Source: Roseovarius sp.
GTDB lineage: Bacteria > Pseudomonadota > Alphaproteobacteria > Rhodobacterales > Rhodobacteraceae
Length of the DNA: 49,790 bases
Direction of reading: 5' to 3'
Assembly (NCBI GenBank): GCA_026709325.1
Contig: JAPOTF010000130.1
Location: forward strand, 1-49,790
This document shows, piece by piece, positions 1-7,371 of this stretch. Numbering within the stretch: position 1 is the first letter of the stretch; every line of letters starts with the position of its first letter. The notes below the pieces were generated by a model. It searched no databases and had not been told where the DNA came from. It saw only the letters and a list, made by a program, of their open reading frames with translations. The position numbers and the translations under genes are program-made.

Positions 1-277
1 GAACCGCGGGAAAAATCGCGAAAACCGGCCTCAGGCCCTTGAATTTGCCTTTCCATTGCCGCATTCGACATGGCAAATGCTGTTTTTGCCGCCATGATCG
101 CCGTTAATTTTGCAAGATGCCGCAATGGGGCTGCGATCATCCCGGCGCCTTTCCCGGCCCGATCGCCGCGTCTCCTGTCGCCGGCAATGGCATGCCGTTG
201 CCGGGTCCACGCTTCATTGGCGCGGTTCCGTCGGATTCCGCTCTTGACTTCGGGGGCCCATTACGGAAGATGCTCGT
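1..277. other. Upstream region, no gene seen
   Basis: I see no convincing coding region here. The open frame across most of it is proline- and arginine-rich and runs into the start of the ATP-grasp gene in a different frame. A promoter for the downstream four-gene unit would be expected in this stretch, but I could not pick out a clear -35/-10 pair. Confidence 0.5.
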
Positions 278-1702
278 ATGACAGAAGACCAGACGTTTGA
301 TGAGATGTGGGGGCATGACTGCCGCCTGCGGACGCCCTACGAGGGCTTCAAATCATGGTTTGACGAAGAAGATCCCAGGCACCTGCGCGCCAAACAGCGA
401 GAGGCGGAAGAGCTTTTCCGCCTGACCGGGATTACTTTCAACGTTTATGGCCGCGAAGAGGCCGAAGAGAGATTGATCCCCTTCGACATCATCCCGCGCG
501 TCATCTCCGGGAACGAATGGCAAAAACTTTGCCGGGGGATTACCCAGCGGGTGCTGGCGATCAACGCCTTTCTGCACGACATTTACCACCGGCAGGAAAT
601 CCTGCGAGCAAGCCGCATCCCGCACGAGATGATCAGTCGGAACGAGGCTTTCCTGCCACAGATGATGGGGGTGGACCCGCCAGGCCGCATTTACACCCAC
701 ATTGTCGGCGTGGACCTGGTGCGCACCGGACCGGGGGAGTTCTTCGTGCTGGAAGACAACGCCCGTACACCCTCTGGCGTCAGTTACATGCTGGAAAACC
801 GCGAAACCATGCTGCAGATGTTTCCGGAACTGTTCAGCCGAAACCGCGTGCAACCGGTGCAGAATTACCCCGACGATCTGCGACGGTCTCTGATCGCTTC
901 AGCCCCCGCGGTGGCTGACGATCAGCCGACCCTGGCGGTCATGACCCCCGGCATCTTCAATTCCGCCTACTTCGAGCACGCCTTTCTGGCCGACAAGATG
1001 GGCGCGGAACTTGTGGAAGGCCACGACCTTCGCGTGGTGGATGGCAGGGTCGCCATGCGCACCACCCGAGGTTACCGCCCTGTTGACGTGCTTTATCGCC
1101 GGGTTGATGACGACTTCCTCGACCCCCTGAACTTCAACCCTGAAAGTCAACTGGGCGTGCCGGGCATCATGGATGTCTATCGCGCGGGCGGAATCACGCT
1201 CGCCAATGCTCCGGGTACCGGGATTGCCGACGACAAGGCGATCTACAGCTACATGCCGGAGATTGTGGAGTTCTACACCGGCGAACGCCCGATCCTGAAC
1301 AACGTACCCACATGGCGGTGCTCGGAGCCGGAGGCACTGGCCCATGTGCTCGACCACCTGTCGGAACTGGTAGTGAAGGAGGTGCATGGCTCCGGCGGCT
1401 ACGGCATGCTTATCGGCCCCGCCTCCAGCAAGAAGGAACTTGCGTCCTTCCGCGACAAGTTAAAGGCGCGGCCCGCGAATTACATTGCGCAGCCGACGCT
1501 CAGCCTGTCGACCGTGCCAATCCTCACGCAAAAAGGCCTCAGCCCCCGGCACGTGGATCTGCGGCCATTCGCGCTTGTTTCACCGCTCGGCTTAAAGATT
1601 GTCCCCGGCGGGCTAACCCGTGTGGCTCTGAAGAAGGGTTCGCTGGTCGTGAACTCCTCTCAGGGCGGGGGGACCAAAGACACATGGGTGCTGGAAGACT
1701 GA
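278..1702 (+). CDS. Circularly permuted ATP-grasp type 2 family protein
   Basis: A 474-residue protein of the circularly permuted ATP-grasp family (older names DUF404/DUF407). It carries family-typical stretches such as GVDLVRTGPGEFFVLEDN near residues 147–164, GTGIADDKA near 312, VVKEVHGSGGYGMLIGP near 366, and an end rich in glycine and serine (VNSSQGGGTKDTWVLED). ATP-grasp enzymes join a carboxylate to an amine or thiol via an acyl phosphate; the substrate of this subfamily is not established. The gene heads a tight + strand unit: its TGA overlaps the ATG of the alpha-E gene by one base, and transglutaminase and Anbu genes follow. Family literature (Iyer, Aravind and co-workers) treats this neighbourhood as a probable peptide- or protein-modification system. 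That role is an inference, and no signal peptide is visible. Confidence 0.9.
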   Translation: MTEDQTFDEMWGHDCRLRTPYEGFKSWFDEEDPRHLRAKQREAEELFRLTGITFNVYGREEAEERLIPFDIIPRVISGNEWQKLCRGITQRVLAINAFLHDIYHRQEILRASRIPHEMISRNEAFLPQMMGVDPPGRIYTHIVGVDLVRTGPGEFFVLEDNARTPSGVSYMLENRETMLQMFPELFSRNRVQPVQNYPDDLRRSLIASAPAVADDQPTLAVMTPGIFNSAYFEHAFLADKMGAELVEGHDLRVVDGRVAMRTTRGYRPVDVLYRRVDDDFLDPLNFNPESQLGVPGIMDVYRAGGITLANAPGTGIADDKAIYSYMPEIVEFYTGERPILNNVPTWRCSEPEALAHVLDHLSELVVKEVHGSGGYGMLIGPASSKKELASFRDKLKARPANYIAQPTLSLSTVPILTQKGLSPRHVDLRPFALVSPLGLKIVPGGLTRVALKKGSLVVNSSQGGGTKDTWVLED

Positions 1703-2643
1703 TGCTGGGGCGGAAGGCAGATGGACTCTACTGGATGTTCCGCTACCTGGAGCGGGCGGAAAACACTGTGCGTCTGATTGAAACCGGACAACGCATTGCC
1801 CTGACCCGGCTGGGATCCAACGAAAGCGAGTGGCGATCGGTTCTGCAAACGGCAGGCGTATTGGACGGCTATGAGGCGGAACATGACGCGCTGACCAAAG
1901 ATGGCGCCATTGACTGGATGCTGCGCGGCAAGGAAAACCGGTCGGCGGTATCCGCCACGATCGCCGCCGCCCGCCAAAACGCGCGCAGCGTGCGCACCGC
2001 GATCACTAATGAGGTCTGGGAAGCCACGAACGAAGCCTACATGATTGCCGGCAACCTGATGGCCCGCAAAGTGCGCGAGCGGGATCTGCCAACGGTGTTA
2101 AGCGCTATACGACGACACACGGCGCTTGTGCGCGGAGCGACACACGGAACAATGCTGCGCAATGACCTCTACGACTTCGCCCGAATAGGCACTTTTATCG
2201 AGCGAGCCGACAACACCGCTCGCATCCTTGACGTGAAATACTATGTCCTGCTGCCGTCGATAACCTCGGTGGGCGAAACGCTCGATAACGTGCAATGGGA
2301 ATCCGTGCTGCGATCGGTGGCTGCCTACCGCGGGTTTCGCATGGCCCATATCAGCAGCACCGGTCCGCGCGAGATTGCGAATTTCCTTATCCTCGACCGT
2401 CGCATGCCGCGGTCACTTGCTTTTTGCGTTGGAAAGCTTTGCGACAATCTCGGCTACCTGGCCGCCGACTATGACTTCAAGGCCCCATCTCTGGCTCTTG
2501 CGGAAGAGATGGAGGACACCTTCAAATCCCAGGATATTGACGGCGTCTTCGACCTCGGACTGCACGAATACATCCAATGGTCCATTGATGCACTGGCCAG
2601 GCTTGGGCGCCAGATTGAAACCGACTACCGATTCTATGCCTGA
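1702..2643 (+). CDS. Alpha-E domain protein (DUF403)
   Basis: A 313-residue, mostly helical protein beginning MLGRKADGLYWMFRYLERAE, the hallmark start of alpha-E (DUF403) proteins. The same open frame extends further upstream, but only inside the preceding gene. The ATG at 1702 gives an ATGA overlap with the ATP-grasp stop, and family members begin at this motif, so I chose it. A second motif, DFARIGTFIERADNTARILD, lies near residues 155–174. Alpha-E proteins almost always occur beside circularly permuted ATP-grasp proteins, sometimes fused to them, and probably act with them. The biochemical role is unknown. Translational coupling through the overlap suggests matched expression. Confidence 0.88.
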   Translation: MLGRKADGLYWMFRYLERAENTVRLIETGQRIALTRLGSNESEWRSVLQTAGVLDGYEAEHDALTKDGAIDWMLRGKENRSAVSATIAAARQNARSVRTAITNEVWEATNEAYMIAGNLMARKVRERDLPTVLSAIRRHTALVRGATHGTMLRNDLYDFARIGTFIERADNTARILDVKYYVLLPSITSVGETLDNVQWESVLRSVAAYRGFRMAHISSTGPREIANFLILDRRMPRSLAFCVGKLCDNLGYLAADYDFKAPSLALAEEMEDTFKSQDIDGVFDLGLHEYIQWSIDALARLGRQIETDYRFYA

Positions 2644-2646
2644 CAC

Positions 2647-3444
2647 ATGCGCCTGAAAATCAACCATACGACCCGATACCATTTTGATCAGCCCGCCAGC
2701 TATGGCCTGCAACAGCTGCGCAAGACGCCGAAGACATTGCACCATCAGAAGGTTGCCGAGTGGAATACGGCGCTGACCGGGGCAAGTCGTCAAGTAAGCT
2801 TTCAGGACCACCACAACAACGTTGTTGAACTGATTAGCTTCGACCGGGACACCACCGAATTGATCGTGCAAAGCGAAGGCCTGGTTGAGGTGGACGAAAC
2901 CCACGGCGTTCTTGGGCGTCATCTCGGACCCTCGCCGCTGTGGCTCTACAAGGCGCCGTCGCCGCGCACCCAGCCTGGCGCGCGGGTTCGCGGCCTTGTT
3001 CGCGCGGTCAGCGGCGACACCGACCTTGACCGGCTGCACGCCCTGATGGCTGCCGTGCATGGTACCGTCGCCTATGAGGTTGGCGCAAGCAAGCCCGATT
3101 GGTTCGCGGAGGACGCGCTCGCCGCGGGCCGCGGAGTCTGTCAGGACCATGCCCATGTCTTTATCGCGGCAGCCCGCGAAATGGGTTTTCCCGCGCGCTA
3201 CGTGTCAGGCTACCTAATGCTGAACGACCGCACTGTGCAGGAGGCCATGCATGCCTGGGCAGAGGCCCATGTGGACGGGCTCGGCTGGGTGGGCTTTGAC
3301 GTGTCTAACGGCATATCGCCCGACCAACGCTACGTGCGAGTCGCAACGGGGCTGGACTATGCCGACGCGGCCCCTGTATCTGGCATCAGAATCGGCGGCC
3401 TTGGCGAAGCGCTCGAGGTCCAGATCAACGTGGCGCAGCAGTAG
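2647..3444 (+). CDS. Transglutaminase-like cysteine protease family protein
   Basis: A 265-residue bacterial transglutaminase-like protein. An N-terminal beta domain (residues 1–100, starting MRLKINHTTRYHFDQP) precedes the catalytic core. The triad is visible: Cys165 in GVCQDHAH, His202 in MHAWAEAHVDG and Asp218 in GFDVSNG. Such proteins hydrolyse or re-form amide bonds. In this neighbourhood the enzyme probably cuts or ligates the product of the ATP-grasp partner. It starts three bases after the alpha-E stop codon, and the Anbu gene follows 17 bases downstream. No signal peptide is seen, so it is likely cytoplasmic. Family assignment is firm; substrate is unknown. Confidence 0.9.
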   Translation: MRLKINHTTRYHFDQPASYGLQQLRKTPKTLHHQKVAEWNTALTGASRQVSFQDHHNNVVELISFDRDTTELIVQSEGLVEVDETHGVLGRHLGPSPLWLYKAPSPRTQPGARVRGLVRAVSGDTDLDRLHALMAAVHGTVAYEVGASKPDWFAEDALAAGRGVCQDHAHVFIAAAREMGFPARYVSGYLMLNDRTVQEAMHAWAEAHVDGLGWVGFDVSNGISPDQRYVRVATGLDYADAAPVSGIRIGGLGEALEVQINVAQQ

Positions 3445-3461
3445 AGACGGCAGGACGGTAG

Positions 3462-4193
3462 ATGACCTATTGCGTGGGAATGATTCTCGACAAAGGGCTT
3501 GTGTTCATGTCCGACACCCGGACCAATGCCGGGCTCGACAACATCTCGACTTTTAGCAAGTTGAAGACGTGGGAAGCCCCCGGTGAATGCGTGCTGACGT
3601 TGATGAGCGCAGGCAACCTGGCAACCACACAGTCCGTGGTCAGCATGCTTGACGAACCGATCAGGAGGACAGATGAAAGGCAATCGACACTTCTGTGTGC
3701 GCCGTCAATGTTCCAGGCCGCGCTGCTGGTGGCCGAAACCCTGCATGAGGTGATCGAAACCCGCGCGGACGCGGGCCAGAAAGCCGAAAACGCCTTCAAC
3801 GCCACCATGATCCTTGGCGGTCAGGTGGCGGGAGGCCCGCCGCGGCTTTTCCTGATCTACCCCGAGGGGAACTTCATTGAAGCCGCAGAGGACACGCCTT
3901 TTTTCCAAATCGGCGAAATGAAATACGGCCGGCCAATACTTATACGGGCCTATGATCGCAAGATGAATTTTGAAGAGGCCATGAAGTTGCTTCTGGTCAG
4001 CTTCGACAGTACCTTGAAGGCCAACCTGACCGTTGGCGCGCCCTTCGACTATCACCTCTATGAGGCGGACAGCCTCGTAAGCGGGCATGCCGGGCGCATC
4101 GAAATCGACGACCCGTATTTTCAGAAGGTAAGCGAAAGCTGGGGCGATGCGCTGAAAAGCGCGCTAGACAGCCTGGAAAACTTCAAATTCTAG
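3462..4193 (+). CDS. Anbu-type proteasome-like peptidase
   Basis: A 243-residue proteasome-fold Ntn hydrolase of the Anbu (ancestral beta subunit) type. The N-terminus is MTYCVGMILDKGLVFMSDTR. After removal of Met1 the next residue is the catalytic Thr1, and Asp17 (SDTR) falls exactly at the canonical proteasome position; a lysine lies at 32 (FSKL), next to the canonical Lys33. No separate propeptide is present, as usual for Anbu. It is the last gene of the ATP-grasp/alpha-E/transglutaminase unit, and only about 17 bases separate it from the transglutaminase gene. Known Anbu structures form large open rings; the physiological substrate is not settled. The neighbourhood suggests it degrades or processes proteins modified by its neighbours, which is inference. 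Confidence 0.9.
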   Translation: MTYCVGMILDKGLVFMSDTRTNAGLDNISTFSKLKTWEAPGECVLTLMSAGNLATTQSVVSMLDEPIRRTDERQSTLLCAPSMFQAALLVAETLHEVIETRADAGQKAENAFNATMILGGQVAGGPPRLFLIYPEGNFIEAAEDTPFFQIGEMKYGRPILIRAYDRKMNFEEAMKLLLVSFDSTLKANLTVGAPFDYHLYEADSLVSGHAGRIEIDDPYFQKVSESWGDALKSALDSLENFKF

Positions 4194-4205
4194 CGCGGCA
4201 GCGCA

Positions 4206-4740
4206 TCAGCGACTTGAGAACGACCACTTGTCAGCGCAGGGTCTCGTCTGGCGGAGGGCGGATGTCATCGGGTGCGGCGCAAAGGTCTTTGACGGCAGCG
4301 GGCCCGACATTACCTCTCCGATGCGCTCCACCGCCGCGCAAGTGCCGGTTTGCAAAGTGAACATGGCGGATTGCCGTCTTGGTGCTGGAGCGGCCGAGGA
4401 TGCGCGAGACCGTTCTTTCTGATGGCGGCCGGAATCGCAGTGATATGCGTGCGCCCTCGCCGGCGCAATGTGGCCGGTGCAGCCGGCGGGCTTCCAGATG
4501 AGCCCGCCCTCGCATGACAGTGGATGAAGTGGCGCTTTCCGCCCGAAGACCGCACCCGGAGGCCGAAGTGTCTCGGCGTTCCGCCGCTGATGTCGCTGGC
4601 GGTTCCCCGGGGTGGTGTGAGCGCCCTGACCCGGGCGGAGGCAAGATCTGGTGATGCCATCCATCCGTTTACCCGTTTGGTTGCGGCGGAGAACGGGAAG
4701 CTCTCGCGACTCCATCCGACGATGCGGGTTTGAGAGAAAA
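4206..4740 (-). pseudogene. Decayed GC-rich stretch, possible IS630-type transposase N-terminal relic
   Basis: This stretch is GC-rich, without an intact gene, and abuts an AT-rich element. Reading the minus strand and allowing frame changes, short pieces line up in the right order with the N-terminal half of IS630 transposases: a THIT stretch where THWST is usual, RTVSRILGRSS like the helix-turn-helix, MFTLQTG then VERIGEVMSGPLP where FKLS…EKVxDVVGLYLxPP is usual, and SALRQTRP where QALDRTQP is usual. No piece alone is convincing; the order is what suggests the call. The catalytic C-terminal half would lie beyond 4206 and is absent. It may instead be unrelated junk. Confidence 0.35.
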
Positions 4741-4760
4741 AAAGAAAAGCAATATCAAAG

Positions 4761-4771
4761 GTCTGCGGATC
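4761..4771 (+). repeat. Left flanking direct repeat of the 191-bp element
   Basis: The 11 bases GTCTGCGGATC occur here, immediately outside the left terminal inverted repeat, and again at 4963–4973 immediately outside the right one, in the same orientation. This is the pattern of a target-site duplication. A twelfth base (A) also matches but is shared with the element end. Confidence 0.7.
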
Positions 4772-4962
4772 AGTCATTCCCGCTAACTTTTCTTTTTCGC
4801 AAACCATGCCTTTCTCCATGAAAAAGCTGATTTTTAATGATTTTTTTTGCCGCACAGGTATAAAAATTCCTGCAAAGCCAGACAAAAAGTCTACGAAAAA
4901 AATTTCAAAAAACCTCGTAAACCATTGAATAATTTAATGAAAAAAAATTAGCGGGAATTACT
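4772..4962. mobile_element. MITE-like element, 191 bp, AT-rich, 20-bp terminal inverted repeats
   Basis: The left end (4772–4791) reads AGTCATTCCCGCTAACTTTT. The reverse complement of the right end (4943–4962) reads AGTAATTCCCGCTAATTTTT, so 18 of 20 positions match. An 11-bp direct repeat flanks both ends. The interior is very AT-rich with many A and T runs and holds no open reading frame of note, so the element is non-autonomous. A duplication of 11 bp is in the range known for IS4-like transposases (roughly 10–13 bp), but I do not recognise the inverted repeat and do not assign a family. Removing it would restore one copy of GTCTGCGGATC running into AAGGCGCG. Confidence 0.7.
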
Positions 4963-4973
4963 GTCTGCGGATC
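4963..4973 (+). repeat. Right flanking direct repeat of the 191-bp element
   Basis: Second copy of GTCTGCGGATC, directly after the right terminal inverted repeat and in the same orientation as the copy at 4761–4771. It is the expected partner in a target-site duplication. Confidence 0.7.
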
Positions 4974-5060
4974 AAGGCGCGAGAGACGAGGAGAGCGGGC
5001 TTGTCATGAATGCAGAGAGTCGGCGATTTTAACTTAAAAACAGCAACAGCGCGCCGCAAT

Positions 5061-6431
5061 TCATCCCTGAACGCGGGAAATTGGCTCGGCCTTTAACCAT
5101 ATGCCGTTATCGGGGCGCAATGTCATGATCATGACAAGGCCAGGCGCGTGTCCATCGGCAATCGTGAATTTAAAGCGATTGAGCAATGTTCCCAATATTA
5201 TTGTTGCTTCCTGTATGGCAAGACTGGCGCCAATGCATATGCGAGGCCCGTCGCCAAAGGGAAGATAGGCATATCGCCTGGTTGCCGAATGATCGGCAAA
5301 TCTGTCGGGGATAAAGGAATCGGGTTCCGTCCACAGGTTGTGATGACGATGCAATGCATATATCGGAATGATGATTATGTCCCCGCGCTTTACTTCACGG
5401 CCGCATAAAGTGTCGTTTTCCATGGCTGTGCGCGAAATCAAACTGGCGGGAGGATAAAGTCGAAGCGCCTCGTCAATGACGCGACGTGTAAGCTTCAGGC
5501 TGCCTGCGTGGATTCCCAAAACGGGACCGCTGCCGCAGGCACTCGAAAGCTCGTCGCGCATTCCGGATTGGACGGATTGATCAAATGCGCATAGATAAAG
5601 AGACCACGCCAGAGTAAGCGCGGTTGTCTCGTGCCCGGCTACAATGAATGTCAGTAGATTGTCCCGAAGTTCGGCCGTGTTCATTCGACGGCGCGTTTCA
5701 GCGTCTTCCCCCTCCATAAGCAAATCAAGCAAATCGGGAGTTTCTCCCCGCCCGCGGGCCCTGCGCGCCTCGATTGACGCATCCGCAATCCGGCGCATCC
5801 GGGACAGAAGCTTCCGCGAGTTTAAAAAACGGCCTGGTCTGGGAATCCACTCCGGGACGCCAAGCATGTCCATAAGAGACATTTTTCCGGCTTCCCTGAT
5901 GTACTCGTTGATGCCCTGATGCACCGCATTGGCGTCAAATCCGGCGTCGCCCGAGAACGTCACTTCGGCGATAACGTCAAATGTTGTTCGAACCATTTCC
6001 TCTGCAACGTCATAGGGACGGTTGGCCGAATTTGCGATTCTTTCGGAACTGCGCATTGCGGCTTCGGTCATGATGGGGGACAAGTTGATCATGTTGCGAT
6101 GGGAAAATACCGGGGATGCCGCTCTTCGCTGCCAGCGCCAGTGTGAACCTTCGGCTATAAAAAGCGAATCGCCAATCGCCGGTTTTAATAGACTTTTGGT
6201 GACTTGCGATTTCGGATAGTTGTCAACGCGCTCCAGAAGAACTCTCCTGATCGCTCCCGGATCCATAATCATGTGCCACCGCATTCCCGTGCGACCGGAA
6301 ACCATCGGCTGACGCGTTGCGATTTCCGGAATTATGGAAAGGAGGTTTCGCCTTGCGGCGCTGAGGCTCGCCAGCATGCCCATTGGTCTGGTGGCAAGGG
6401 GTGCTCGTGATGGAATTGCTTGTGTTGACAT
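5061..6431 (-). CDS. Cytochrome P450
   Basis: A 456-residue soluble P450. All signature elements are present: C-helix WRWQRR (residues 98–103), I-helix oxygen-activation motif AGHETT (265–270), ExxR of the K helix at Glu321–Arg324, and the heme-binding loop FGDGPRICIG (392–401) with Cys399 as thiolate ligand. There is no membrane anchor. The overall pattern (AGHETT, PFGDGPRICIG, QEATIIL) resembles fatty-acid or alkane hydroxylase-like bacterial P450s, but the substrate cannot be read from sequence. No ferredoxin or reductase gene is adjacent, so electrons must come from elsewhere. It is a single-gene unit pointing away from the tRNA-Trp gene, with a promoter-like sequence just upstream. The start codon sits about 19 bases from the predicted transcription start and has only a weak ribosome-binding site. 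Confidence 0.95.
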   Translation of the reverse strand: MSTQAIPSRAPLATRPMGMLASLSAARRNLLSIIPEIATRQPMVSGRTGMRWHMIMDPGAIRRVLLERVDNYPKSQVTKSLLKPAIGDSLFIAEGSHWRWQRRAASPVFSHRNMINLSPIMTEAAMRSSERIANSANRPYDVAEEMVRTTFDVIAEVTFSGDAGFDANAVHQGINEYIREAGKMSLMDMLGVPEWIPRPGRFLNSRKLLSRMRRIADASIEARRARGRGETPDLLDLLMEGEDAETRRRMNTAELRDNLLTFIVAGHETTALTLAWSLYLCAFDQSVQSGMRDELSSACGSGPVLGIHAGSLKLTRRVIDEALRLYPPASLISRTAMENDTLCGREVKRGDIIIIPIYALHRHHNLWTEPDSFIPDRFADHSATRRYAYLPFGDGPRICIGASLAIQEATIILGTLLNRFKFTIADGHAPGLVMIMTLRPDNGIWLKAEPISRVQG

Positions 6432-6456
6432 GTCGCGCTCTATTGCCGGTTTTCAA

Positions 6457-6485
6457 TATATAGGCCGCGGCCGGCATTGTGGCAA
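6457..6485 (-). promoter_or_regulatory. Predicted promoter of the P450 gene, palindrome in spacer
   Basis: On the minus strand TTGCCA (6480–6485) and TATATA (6457–6462) are separated by exactly 17 bases. Transcription would begin near 6450, just ahead of the start codon at 6431. The spacer contains the perfect 10-base palindrome GGCCGCGGCC (6463–6472), a plausible operator. Seen in sequence; not tested. Confidence 0.5.
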
Positions 6486-6638
6486 ACTGCGCTTCACCAG
6501 ATGCGTGAAGACGTTTCCGGCCATGCGGGAAACAATGGGCCATCGGGATAATGATGCGCGCGACGCATTGTCGAAAAAGCGTTTTTGGCAAACATTGACA
6601 GAGCCGGTGCGGTATTGCGCTTTTCCAAAAATGGCGCT

Positions 6639-6664
6639 TGATTGGTTTGTGGAAACATATTAAG
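6639..6664 (+). promoter_or_regulatory. Weak candidate promoter for tRNA-Trp
   Basis: TTGATT (6639–6644) and TATTAA (6659–6664) are 14 bases apart, shorter than the usual spacing. Transcription would start close to 6671, a few bases before the tRNA at 6680, which is the right place for a tRNA promoter. The match is weak. Confidence 0.25.
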
Positions 6665-6679
6665 TGTCATGGCGGCGGA

Positions 6680-6755
6680 AGGGGTATAGCTCAGCTGGTA
6701 GAGCGACGGTCTCCAAAACCGTAGGTCGCGGGTTCGAACCCTGCTGCCCCTGCCA
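6680..6755 (+). tRNA. trnW: tRNA-Trp (anticodon CCA)
   Basis: A 76-base tRNA with encoded CCA end. The acceptor AGGGGTA (6680–6686) pairs with TGCCCCT (6745–6751), followed by discriminator G and CCA (6753–6755). The anticodon stem ACGGT/ACCGT encloses loop CTCCAAA with anticodon CCA at 6713–6715. The T arm contains GGTTCGAACC. In Proteobacteria tRNA-Trp commonly precedes secE–nusG, and it does here. A tufB gene, often found just upstream of this tRNA, is absent. Confidence 0.97.
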
Positions 6756-6879
6756 GACAGGCTGTGTGTCGCTTAATGCACGAGATGAGCACTCGTGATT
6801 GCGGGCGCTTCTTGAAATTTGCCATGCGGTTGCATAAATGGTCGCAGGTGCTTGAGAAAAGGAAAACACGGAAGGTAAA

Positions 6880-7071
6880 ATGGCTGTAAATCCGCTTCAA
6901 TTCATGCAGCAGGTTCGCTCGGAGGTTAGCAAGGTTGTCTGGCCAACGCAACGCGAAGTGCTCATGACCACAGTGATGGTTTTCATTATGGCCACCATAA
7001 CCGCCATATTTTTTGCGCTGGTGGATTTGCTGATCCGAACGGGATTGCAGGGATTGCTGGGCCTCTTTTAG
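6880..7071 (+). CDS. secE: Preprotein translocase subunit SecE
   Basis: A 63-residue single-span SecE of the short alphaproteobacterial form. The amphipathic N-terminal part (QFMQQVRSEVSKVVWPTQREV, residues 7–27) carries the conserved VxWPxxxE motif, and one transmembrane helix follows (about residues 29–51). SecE clamps SecY in the inner membrane and is needed for protein export. A GGAAGG ribosome-binding site lies just ahead of the ATG. The gene sits between tRNA-Trp and nusG, its usual place. Note that secY is not in this window, because the spc operon breaks off after rpmD. Confidence 0.95.
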   Translation: MAVNPLQFMQQVRSEVSKVVWPTQREVLMTTVMVFIMATITAIFFALVDLLIRTGLQGLLGLF

Positions 7072-7371
7072 AAATTGCGCTTCATGTTCGGCATGCGTGT
7101 GCTTTCGGAATAGCCGAATAAAATGTAAAATCGCGCCGTAAACTCCCGGCAGTGCCGGTTGCGCGTAAACAGCCTCAATGCAATCGAGAACTCGGGAAAA
7201 TTTAGCTATTGAAATGCATTTGGACTTGTGACATTGGTGCCCGCATTCCAAATGCGGGTGCGCTTCAAAAAGGGATGCGCGCCGCTTTGATGTGAAAATC
7301 CCCGGGCCGGGATTGCGGAAAATCGAAATATGGGGCTGTCGGCTTAACGGGTCGAGAGAATTGGGAAAGGC
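7072..7371. other. secE–nusG spacer, no gene
   Basis: This 300-base spacer is longer than usual between secE and nusG. It has no convincing open frame. Its one clear feature is the hairpin at 7240–7258, described separately. Confidence 0.6.
7240..7258 (+). repeat. Hairpin in the secE–nusG leader
   Basis: CCCGCATT (7240–7247) and AATGCGGG (7251–7258) form a perfect 8-bp stem with a 3-base loop CCA, and two flanking G·U pairs could extend it. No T run follows, so it is not a standard terminator. It may be an RNA processing or stability element, or a DNA palindrome. Confidence 0.5.

Noticed and set aside
70..300. ORF upstream of the ATP-grasp gene
   Set aside because: Low-complexity Arg/Pro composition and overlap with the next gene in another frame; no ribosome-binding site.
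6595..6600. TTGACA ahead of tRNA-Trp as a -35 box
   Set aside because: No acceptable -10 lies 15–19 bases downstream; TATTGC is only 12 bases away.
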